Positions 9,007-15,660 of a stretch of 49,061 nt of DNA are shown piece after piece. The notes beneath the pieces were generated by a model. The model had not been told where the DNA came from. It did no database searches and worked only from the letters and a program-made list of their open reading frames with translations. Source of the DNA: Rheinheimera lutimaris (GTDB taxonomy: Bacteria; Pseudomonadota; Gammaproteobacteria; Enterobacterales; Alteromonadaceae); NCBI RefSeq assembly GCF_013283795.1, contig NZ_JABSOD010000008.1, positions 1-49,061 of the forward strand, in the 5' to 3' direction. Every line of letters begins with the position of its first letter. The first letter of the stretch is position 1. The translations under genes and the position numbers were made by a program.

Positions 9007-9933
9007 ATGGAAAAAATTTACCATATCGGCACTGTCGGTAAGCCCTGGGGTGAAGCCGAAAAAACACAGTGGCTCAGCGAACAACAACTTAAGCGCAGTT
9101 TTTTTGACGAAGTATTACCGGCTATAACAGCGCTTAAAAACGATTTTGATGTTGAACAATACGGCGAGCTGCCCTATCAAGCGGTTTGCGGTAAAACCTA
9201 CCCGTTGTTTGCGGTAAAAAGCCGTAACTGGCAAAGCGATAAACCGACCATTTTAGTGAGCGGTGGTGTACATGGCTATGAAACCAGCGGCGTACATGGT
9301 GCGCTGCGTTTTCTGCAAACCAAGGCACAGGCTTACAGCAATAAAGTTAACGTATTGGTGCTGCCCTGTATCAGCCCCTGGGGTTACGAGACAATAAATC
9401 GCTGGAACCCTAAGGCGATAGACCCTAACCGCAGCTTTGACGCTAACGGCAAAGCCACTGAAGCACAGCAGGTGCGACAGTACTTAGCCGGCCTGAGTAC
9501 CCACTTTGCGCTGCATATCGATTTACATGAAACCACAGACTCGGATAACAGCGAGTTTCGCCCGGCCAAAGCCGCACGCGATGGCACGGTGAACAAAAAC
9601 TGGAATATCCCTGATGGTTACTACACGGTAGATGATGCCGAACACCCCTGCCCGGCCTTGCAAAAAGCCATTATCGACAGCGTGGCCAAAGTAACCCATA
9701 TTGCTGAAGCGGACGAGGACGGTAAGTTAATTGGCGAGCCGATGCAGCAACCGGGTGTAATTAACTACGCCAAAGCCAGTCTGGGTTTATGCGCCAGCGT
9801 AACCGATGCGCCCTTGGTTAGCACTACAGAAGTATACCCGGATAGCCCAAGCGCCACGCCGGAGCAATGTATTCAGGCGCAGGTAGCGGCTGTGGTAGGC
9901 GCCTTGGATTATTTGCTGGCACAAAAAGGCTGA
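9007..9933 (+). CDS. M14-like zinc metallopeptidase
   Basis: Probable zinc carboxypeptidase-fold enzyme of 308 residues. The zinc motif HxxE is at His89-Glu92 (GGVHGYETSG), and a third ligand is likely His174 in HIDLHET. The DPNRSF segment (139-144) matches the asparagine-arginine substrate-carboxylate site of M14 enzymes. A frame extension with a GTG at 8956 exists, but the ATG at 9007 begins the conserved part, so I chose it. There is no signal peptide from this start, which implies a cytoplasmic enzyme. Substrate unknown; M14-like enzymes trim peptides or N-acyl amino acids. It stands alone between the MarR operator and a repeat pair. Confidence 0.85.
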   Translation: MEKIYHIGTVGKPWGEAEKTQWLSEQQLKRSFFDEVLPAITALKNDFDVEQYGELPYQAVCGKTYPLFAVKSRNWQSDKPTILVSGGVHGYETSGVHGALRFLQTKAQAYSNKVNVLVLPCISPWGYETINRWNPKAIDPNRSFDANGKATEAQQVRQYLAGLSTHFALHIDLHETTDSDNSEFRPAKAARDGTVNKNWNIPDGYYTVDDAEHPCPALQKAIIDSVAKVTHIAEADEDGKLIGEPMQQPGVINYAKASLGLCASVTDAPLVSTTEVYPDSPSATPEQCIQAQVAAVVGALDYLLAQKG

Positions 9934-9983
9934 TTTAAGCCGGAGTTAACGACACCGCAAGATGCTTTCACCACAACACCTTT

Positions 9984-10053
9984 TGTGCTCGCCACAGCAA
10001 CTCGCCGGCACTTTCGTGCCGACTCAGACACTCTGTGGCTGTGCAAAAGGGTT
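9984..10053 (+). repeat. Structured repeat, left copy (REP-like)
   Basis: About 70 bp that folds into a nested hairpin: outer stem GCCACAG (9991-9997) with CTGTGGC (10033-10039), inner stem CGGCAC (10006-10011) with GTGCCG (10016-10021) around a TTTC loop. A diverged copy lies in opposite orientation at 10171-10242. The two share the blocks TGTGCTC, CAGCAACTC, TCAGACACTCTG and AGGGTT. The 344-bp gap between the peptidase and yoeB genes consists largely of this pair. Confidence 0.7.
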
Positions 10054-10170
10054 CTGGTCGCATATTGCTATGATTGGCTGAGCGTTAACGATTAGCCAGG
10101 ATCCGAAATCCCTCGTCTTGGCAAATCTGAGTCACTGCAAGCTACACACAACCAGACCGCTAAAGGTTGC

Positions 10171-10242
10171 AACCCTGTTAGCGCAACCGCAGAGTGTCTG
10201 ACTGAGCGCGCCAGCGGCGAGGGAGTTGCTGCGGTGAGCACA
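10171..10242 (-). repeat. Structured repeat, right copy, inverted (REP-like)
   Basis: Opposite-strand partner of the 9984-10053 element. Its outer stem is ACCGCAG (10186-10192) with CTGCGGT (10229-10235) and its inner stem is CGCC (10209-10212) with GGCG (10216-10219). Compared with the left copy, two outer base pairs have changed on both sides (G:C to A:T and A:T to G:C), so the fold rather than the sequence seems to be kept. The copies are separated by 117 bp. Confidence 0.7.
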
Positions 10243-10277
10243 TCAGGGTTACGACCTTTGATTTGCTTCAGCGGACT

Positions 10278-10541
10278 CTAGTAATGATAACGGCAGGAAA
10301 TAACGGTTAATGCAGCATCGTCAACCGCATAGACCAGCCGGTTGGTGTCATCAATGCGGCGCGACCAGAAGCCGGATAAATTCTCTTTTAACGGCTCGGG
10401 TTTACCAATGCAGTCAAAGGGGCTGCGCTTCGCATCGTTAATCAGTTTATTAATGCGTTTCAGCGTCTTTTTATCCTGGCTCTGCCAATACAGGTAGTCG
10501 TGCCAGGCTTCATCTGTCCATGACAATAGCCTACTACTCAT
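10278..10541 (-). CDS. yoeB: YoeB toxin (Txe/YoeB family)
   Basis: Ribosome-dependent mRNA endonuclease toxin of 87 residues, very close to E. coli YoeB along its length. The catalytic residues align with the known set Glu46/Arg65/His83/Tyr84: Glu49 in KPEP, Arg68 in NRLVYA, His86 and the C-terminal Tyr87. The FWSRRI segment is intact, so the toxin looks functional. Its start overlaps the end of the antitoxin gene by 8 bp, giving coupled translation with antitoxin first. Confidence 0.95.
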   Translation of the reverse strand: MSSRLLSWTDEAWHDYLYWQSQDKKTLKRINKLINDAKRSPFDCIGKPEPLKENLSGFWSRRIDDTNRLVYAVDDAALTVISCRYHY

Positions 10542-10788
10542 CCACTAACTCTTGCTGTTTCACTTTGCCCGCTTTGAACTGCGCAATAGAGCGCTGCAAA
10601 TGCTCAGCATTGGCAGGCGATCGCAGCAAATGCACTGTCTCCATCAGGCTGTTGTAGTAATCTAATGACATAACCACCGCATCTTCAGCGTCACGCCGCG
10701 TAATCACGGTGGTATCAGCGTCATTAACCACAGCATCCAGCACGGCTTTTAAGCTATTTCTGGCTTCGGTAAAAGATACAACTTTCAT
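10534..10788 (-). CDS. yefM: YefM antitoxin (Phd/YefM family)
   Basis: Antitoxin of 84 residues. The N-terminal fold (VSFTEARNSLKAVLDAV) binds DNA and dimerises, and the C-terminal acidic tail wraps the toxin. It should neutralise YoeB and repress its own promoter, with the complex repressing more strongly. Upstream TGTACA cores match the operator known for E. coli yefM-yoeB. Confidence 0.95.
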   Translation of the reverse strand: MKVVSFTEARNSLKAVLDAVVNDADTTVITRRDAEDAVVMSLDYYNSLMETVHLLRSPANAEHLQRSIAQFKAGKVKQQELVDE

Positions 10789-10818
10789 AGCGCCTCAACA
10801 TGTACTTTAAACAGCACA

Positions 10819-10865
10819 AGTATAGGCTTAAGCATTGAACTTGTACAGAAGACAGAACATGTACA
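10819..10865 (-). promoter_or_regulatory. yefM-yoeB promoter and TGTACA operators
   Basis: Two TGTACA cores lie at 10842-10847 and 10860-10865, 18 bp apart. A partial core, TGTACT, is at 10801-10806. A minus-strand -10 box TATACT (10819-10824) is 17 bp from the first core, which doubles as a weak -35 box. E. coli YefM binds long and short palindromes with this same TGTACA core, so both location and sequence support autoregulation. Confidence 0.7.
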
Positions 10866-10968
10866 AAATAGCAGGCAACGTATTACACAGAAGGTGAATA
10901 ATGTCAGCACTATCGGTAGTTAATGCACAACATATAACAGGGCATATTCTGGACATCAGCTTTGGTAG

Positions 10969-11790
10969 CTACCAAATGATGTCGCCATTTAGACGAATAT
11001 CCTTCGGCGCTTTCAAGAAAGCCACATCGTGTAGACCATAAGAATATGATTTCTTTACTTTAACAAGTACTGTGTTTTCAAGCCCCAATAACTCATCAGC
11101 TTTGCAGGCGGGAAGCGCGATATTCTTGTTTCCATAGCTGGCAACGCTATGGTAAGCAATTCCATCTAAATCTTTCTGTTTTTCGAAGATTAGCTTGGTC
11201 AGTATCCTGGAATGAAGATATTCAGATTGTTTGGCTTCAGGATCTCTCAAAATTTCATCAAAAAATAAATCTGGATATAAGTAGGCGAAAGCTTTTTTTC
11301 TGTCTTCTCTCTCCAGTTCATTAACGATATCTAACAGCTTTTTTGTAACTTCTCGAGGTAAGAATCCGCTTGCCCCTCTTGAAGCCCTATACTTCTCACC
11401 AATAACGCCAACTTTTATTGGCCTGTCTTTGGGTCTGTATGCACTAATTTGCAGAATATCCCCAGTTTGAGCACCAATTTCTGTTAAAGCAGTATCTAAT
11501 GTAAGACTCAGATATAAAAAAGGAAAACCCGCCTCATTTAACCTGCCAGGTTTGGTGCGATGCGGAGGTGGATAATAGATTTCTGAGGTGTGTGTATAAG
11601 GTTGCCCATTTTCTACATGTCTGGCACGTAAAAATGCCCTTTCATAGCGAAAATCAAAGTTAATGATGTCATAGAAACGCAGAACATACTCAAGTCCATC
11701 CGAGATAAAATTTTCCGCTTTGCTGTTTTTTATCTCGTTTGCACGATTGTGGATGTCATCGAGATCAAGAATCCATTTTTTATCAGGCAA
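10969..11790 (-). CDS. RES domain protein (possible NAD-consuming toxin)
   Basis: The central region carries the RES signature: Arg51/Arg55 in YERAFLRAR, the GRLNEAGFPFLYLS block (82-95) followed by Glu104 in TALTEIG, and Ser215/Ser218 in YHSVAS. RES toxins such as MbcT and Res degrade NAD+ or phosphorolyse it. At 273 residues this is longer than typical RES toxins and has an extra N-terminal part of about 50 residues. It begins with TTG after a GGAGG site, and a TATAAT box is at 11811-11816 on the minus strand. No Xre/DUF2384 antitoxin is adjacent. Its base composition is AT-rich compared with its neighbours, suggesting transfer. Toxicity is inferred, not shown. Confidence 0.8.
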   Translation of the reverse strand: MPDKKWILDLDDIHNRANEIKNSKAENFISDGLEYVLRFYDIINFDFRYERAFLRARHVENGQPYTHTSEIYYPPPHRTKPGRLNEAGFPFLYLSLTLDTALTEIGAQTGDILQISAYRPKDRPIKVGVIGEKYRASRGASGFLPREVTKKLLDIVNELEREDRKKAFAYLYPDLFFDEILRDPEAKQSEYLHSRILTKLIFEKQKDLDGIAYHSVASYGNKNIALPACKADELLGLENTVLVKVKKSYSYGLHDVAFLKAPKDIRLNGDIIW

Positions 11791-11972
11791 GAAACCTCCG
11801 TTCCGAGAGCATTATAGAGCATGAATTATCCATCGATGACGTTACACTGCAGAAGAAAACTAAGTCAACTCTAACGGTAGCTGACTTAATGACTTCGTAC
11901 CTTTAGGTATTTTCAACACCACTACTTAAAAATCGATTCACACATCGCCTGCTCTTAGAAAGCCCTTCGAAG

Positions 11973-11996
11973 TACGCACTGAAAAGACAGTGCGTA
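11973..11996. other. Stable hairpin downstream of pepD
   Basis: Perfect 9-bp stem TACGCACTG (11973-11981) and CAGTGCGTA (11988-11996) with a 6-nt loop, 17 bp past the pepD stop. There is no T-run on either strand, so it is not a classic intrinsic terminator. It may protect the 3' end or assist Rho-dependent termination. The remainder of the 222-bp gap (11791-12012) holds the RES promoter and nothing else I recognise. Confidence 0.5.
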
Positions 11997-12012
11997 TCCT
12001 CCCCAGCAGAAC

Positions 12013-13473
12013 TTAACCGCGCTGCGGTATCCGCTCCAGCACCGCTAACAGCAACTCCCAATATTGGCCAACGGTTTTGATATTCACCATTTCATCCGGG
12101 CCATGCGGGAAGCGGATAGTAGGGCCTATCGATACCATATCCATCTCCGGATACGGCTTTTTAAACAGGCCGCACTCTAAACCGGCGTGAATAACCATCA
12201 CCACCGGCTCTTTCTGGTAAATATCGCGGTAAGTCTGGTTTACTATCGCCATTACCGGCGAGTCCGGGTTGGGTTTCCAGCCCGGGTAAGCACCGCTGAA
12301 CTTTACCTCTGCCCCGGCTAACTGCGCCAGTGAACTCAGCATGCTTTCGATTTGCTCACGGCCGCTGTCGATTAACGAGCGGATTAAGCACAGCACCTGA
12401 ATGCTGTTAGCGTTGGTACTGATCACGCCCATATTGAGTGAGGTTTCGGTCACACCGGCGATTTCGTCGCTCATCCGCATTACACCGTTGGGGCATACAT
12501 TTAGCAGGTTAACTAAGGTGCTCTGTGCGTTGGCGCTGAGGACCTGTGCCGGTAACGTGGTTTCGCTCAGGCTTAACTTTAAGGCCGGTTCTACCGCTGC
12601 TAATTCCAGCTTTAATAACGCTTCAAACTCAGCAACCTGCTGCTGCAACTGCGCCAATTTTACCGCCGGTACCGTTAAGATTACGCTGGCTTCACGCGGA
12701 ATAGCATTGCGTAATGAGCCGCCGTTAAACGCCGCTACCGCTAGTTGCAGTGCTGTGGCGTTGTCGGCTAAAAACCGCGCCAGCAGCTTATTGGCATTAC
12801 CACGGCCCAGGTGAATATTTACCCCGGAATGGCCGCCTTTTAAGCCGGTTAAGCTTAACGTAAATGCTGTTACTCCGTCAGAAGGAGCCTGCCACTGTGC
12901 TGCTACGCTAAATTCGGCATCGACACCACCGGCGCAGCCCATATAGATTTCGCCTTCCTGCTCGGAGTCGGTATTGATCAGAATTTCCGCTTCCAGCATA
13001 CCCGGCTCGACGCCGAAGGCACCGGTCATGCCGGCTTCTTCATCAATGGTCAACAATACTTCCAACGGGCCGTGTTTAATCTCACTGCTGCCTAATATAG
13101 CCAGCGCCGACGCCATACCAATGCCGTTGTCAGCGCCCAGGGTAGTGCCATTAGCGGTTACCCAGTCGCCGTCAACATAGGCTTCAATCGGATCTTTAGT
13201 GAAATCATGCACTTTGTCGGAATTTTTCTGCGGCACCATATCCAGGTGCGCCTGAATAACCACGGTTTTGCGGTTTTCAAAACCGGCTGTGGCGGGCTTT
13301 TTAATGATCAGGTTGCCCACTTTGTCTTCCAGTACACTTAAGCCTTTGTCACGCGCCCAGGCTTGAATATGTTGGCTTAACGCTTGCTCGTGTTTGGATG
13401 GGTGGGGAATGGCACAAATTTGCGCGAACCATTGCCATAACGGCTGCGGATATAAACTGGCTAATGCTGACAC
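12013..13473 (-). CDS. pepD: Cytosol non-specific dipeptidase (aminoacyl-histidine dipeptidase)
   Basis: M20-family dizinc dipeptidase of 486 residues, nearly the same length as E. coli PepD (485). Metal and catalytic residues are visible: His76 and Asp78 in QAHLDMV, bridging Asp115 in GADNGIGMA, the Glu145-Glu146 pair in TIDEEAGMTG, an aspartate in INTDSE (about 173) and a late histidine in HAGLECGLF (about 443). It hydrolyses many unblocked dipeptides in the cytoplasm. Monocistronic, 73 bp after the next gene upstream on the same strand. Confidence 0.97.
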   Translation of the reverse strand: MSALASLYPQPLWQWFAQICAIPHPSKHEQALSQHIQAWARDKGLSVLEDKVGNLIIKKPATAGFENRKTVVIQAHLDMVPQKNSDKVHDFTKDPIEAYVDGDWVTANGTTLGADNGIGMASALAILGSSEIKHGPLEVLLTIDEEAGMTGAFGVEPGMLEAEILINTDSEQEGEIYMGCAGGVDAEFSVAAQWQAPSDGVTAFTLSLTGLKGGHSGVNIHLGRGNANKLLARFLADNATALQLAVAAFNGGSLRNAIPREASVILTVPAVKLAQLQQQVAEFEALLKLELAAVEPALKLSLSETTLPAQVLSANAQSTLVNLLNVCPNGVMRMSDEIAGVTETSLNMGVISTNANSIQVLCLIRSLIDSGREQIESMLSSLAQLAGAEVKFSGAYPGWKPNPDSPVMAIVNQTYRDIYQKEPVVMVIHAGLECGLFKKPYPEMDMVSIGPTIRFPHGPDEMVNIKTVGQYWELLLAVLERIPQRG

Positions 13474-13546
13474 TAAGTACTCCGGATTACGCAGATAAAG
13501 GCGGCCATTTTACCACAGGCCACCAATGGCGTAATACCACCCTACG

Positions 13547-15592
13547 CTACTTGTCTTGTGCTATGGCCTTGTCAGCTTTTGTTTCCGCTTTTACGCCCTC
13601 TTCCGCCATTGTCTGCTTAATGGCATTAACCGGAAAGAACAGGTTTAACGGCTGTTGTTTCGCTTGCTCCCACAGGCTTTTCAGCAGCAACGGCAAACGG
13701 CTGATGCTGGTACCGCGGGCACGCAGCGCTACGGTTAGCGCCAGGGTAAAACTCACCCACAGGTTAACAAAGCCGATTAGCAGCACAAACAGCAGATGCA
13801 GCAAGAAACTGAGCACGCCAATTTCACCGCTGACCGCGCTGTAGCCAAGGTTAGCGGATGAGAACGCCACATGGCGGATATCCAGCGGCAAGCCGGTTAA
13901 GTAGCCGATATAGCCGGTCATACCCAGCAGCACACCAAAGAAGAAATTGCCGGCCAGAGCGCCATAGTTATCGTGCACATAGTCGGCCAGCTTTTGCCGT
14001 GGTGCGTCACGCAGCAGCTTTTTCAGCAACGGGTGATGCAACAGGCGCAGGCGTAGTTCAAGGCAGTTAGCGCGGTTGTCAAAAAAACCGGCGATAATAC
14101 CGGCGCAAAACAGCCAAAGCCCGGCAATAGCCGCATACATCAACGCCAAACCGGCCAATGGTGAGATAGCGTTAAGCTGGTACGCCACTATTTTTGCACT
14201 TAACAACGGCTCACCGCGGATAAGTAAGGCCGCCACAGCAATGCAGGCAGCCAGCAAAATTGCACTGCTGACGTTGCCCCACACCGCTGCCCACTGCGAG
14301 CGGTTTACGTCAATTAACAACGCGGCCAGTTTGCGGTTTACCGCGCGGCCGTTTTCACCACGCTCAACTTCCTGAGCGAAGCTGGCAGCGGTCATCGCCG
14401 GTTGCTTGGTGGCAATAGTAAAGTGCAGCATATGCACCAACACAAAACCCAGGCCGTAATTTAAACTAAACAACACCGCGCGATGAAACGGGCTGAGCGC
14501 CAGACTGTCGATATAAATTTTCAGCAGCGCCATTAAGGCAATAATCACTCCGGCACCGGCAGCCGAGCGCATCAGCGCGAAAAACTGGCTTTTGTCGCGG
14601 GTAATATAGTGCTCGCCGTGGCCGCTTTTATTCACCGTAATGCTTTTTGACAGCATCTGGGTGCTGCTGCGCCACAGCGCACTGATACTGTTTTGTTCGG
14701 TGCTGGCCTGAATAAGGGTGCTGAATAAACTGAATAGCTTTTGCCGCTGCACGGCCGGCTCACTAATTAGCATATCGACCAGCAAGTCTATCCGGTCCAG
14801 CGTTTGCTCTAACCGCTCCAGCAAATGTGCCACCGCCACCGAGCTACCCACCCCGGCACCACGACGACGCAAACGCTCTACCTGCTCGCGTGATTGCTGC
14901 ATCATCACATCTAAATGCGCGGTGTCCAGCAGCGCCAACTCCGGATTTGCCAATTGCTGCTTGCCGCTTTCAACAAACAAGTTCATTTCACGGCTAAGGG
15001 CAATAAAGGGCGAGTCCAGGCTGGTTAAACGCCGGTCGAGACGCATCAGATCCGGTTCAATTTCTTCAGCTGCAACCCAAATAGCCAGCATTTCCAGCGC
15101 ATACAGGCTTTCTTCGCGGAAATGGCCCTGCATTTTACGCAGCGTCGCAGCGTCACAATTGGCGGCCAACGCATCAAAACAACCCAGCATGGCTTCGCTA
15201 CCGCCATCCTGCAACCATATGGCTTCCGGTTTGCCGTTAAAAATTTGCACCAACACATCTTTAAAATCGTTTTGATCGCGCGGTGCCGGGTTTAACCGCT
15301 CATAAACGCGTGACGCCGTTTCACGAAAAAAGCCTCGGCGGGAAAAAATACCCAAATTCACCAACGCGGGGTAAATATTTACCTCGCCCAGCCAGTTAAA
15401 CAACACCTCGCTGATCGCGGCAGCGTGCTTGGGGTTAGTCTCCAGAGCATCACGTAATTTTGCCGGGCGCTGGGCATGGTCTACACCTAAGCCATTGTAA
15501 CTGAGCCAATTCACCAGGGTGGTTACCAGGGTTACCGCACAGCGCTGCTCTGACACACTTCTGACTAGTGTGACTGCACCCAGTGTATCCAT
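13547..15592 (-). CDS. SpecificRecomb (Gcr-like) family membrane protein
   Basis: 681-residue protein resembling the family named site-specific recombinase (Pfam SpecificRecomb, gonococcal Gcr). The N-terminal half is soluble and helical. The C-terminal half contains several strongly hydrophobic segments, for example around residues 340-395, 430-500 and 555-625, so this is an integral membrane protein. No tyrosine- or serine-recombinase catalytic motif is seen. The historical name is probably misleading and the true function is unknown. It is not next to any invertible or mobile element. It lies upstream of pepD on the same strand and downstream of the diguanylate cyclase gene. Confidence 0.8.
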   Translation of the reverse strand: MDTLGAVTLVRSVSEQRCAVTLVTTLVNWLSYNGLGVDHAQRPAKLRDALETNPKHAAAISEVLFNWLGEVNIYPALVNLGIFSRRGFFRETASRVYERLNPAPRDQNDFKDVLVQIFNGKPEAIWLQDGGSEAMLGCFDALAANCDAATLRKMQGHFREESLYALEMLAIWVAAEEIEPDLMRLDRRLTSLDSPFIALSREMNLFVESGKQQLANPELALLDTAHLDVMMQQSREQVERLRRRGAGVGSSVAVAHLLERLEQTLDRIDLLVDMLISEPAVQRQKLFSLFSTLIQASTEQNSISALWRSSTQMLSKSITVNKSGHGEHYITRDKSQFFALMRSAAGAGVIIALMALLKIYIDSLALSPFHRAVLFSLNYGLGFVLVHMLHFTIATKQPAMTAASFAQEVERGENGRAVNRKLAALLIDVNRSQWAAVWGNVSSAILLAACIAVAALLIRGEPLLSAKIVAYQLNAISPLAGLALMYAAIAGLWLFCAGIIAGFFDNRANCLELRLRLLHHPLLKKLLRDAPRQKLADYVHDNYGALAGNFFFGVLLGMTGYIGYLTGLPLDIRHVAFSSANLGYSAVSGEIGVLSFLLHLLFVLLIGFVNLWVSFTLALTVALRARGTSISRLPLLLKSLWEQAKQQPLNLFFPVNAIKQTMAEEGVKAETKADKAIAQDK

Positions 15593-15660
15593 TTTACTCT
15601 CCGGCCCTGTTCATCTGAAAGCGGACTATACCCAAATCCGTGATGTGCCGCAAAATGCAT

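Noticed and set aside
9934..10277. Possible integron attC sites around the toxin-antitoxin pair
   Set aside because: No matched RYYYAAC/GTTRRRY core pair in the right layout and no array of cassettes. The structure is two opposed hairpin repeats instead.
11973..11996. Intrinsic terminator for pepD
   Set aside because: The stem is strong but neither strand has a following T-run, so it is listed only as a hairpin.
13547..15592. Mobile element or phase-variation recombinase
   Set aside because: No recombinase catalytic motif, no flanking inverted or att repeats, and many membrane helices.
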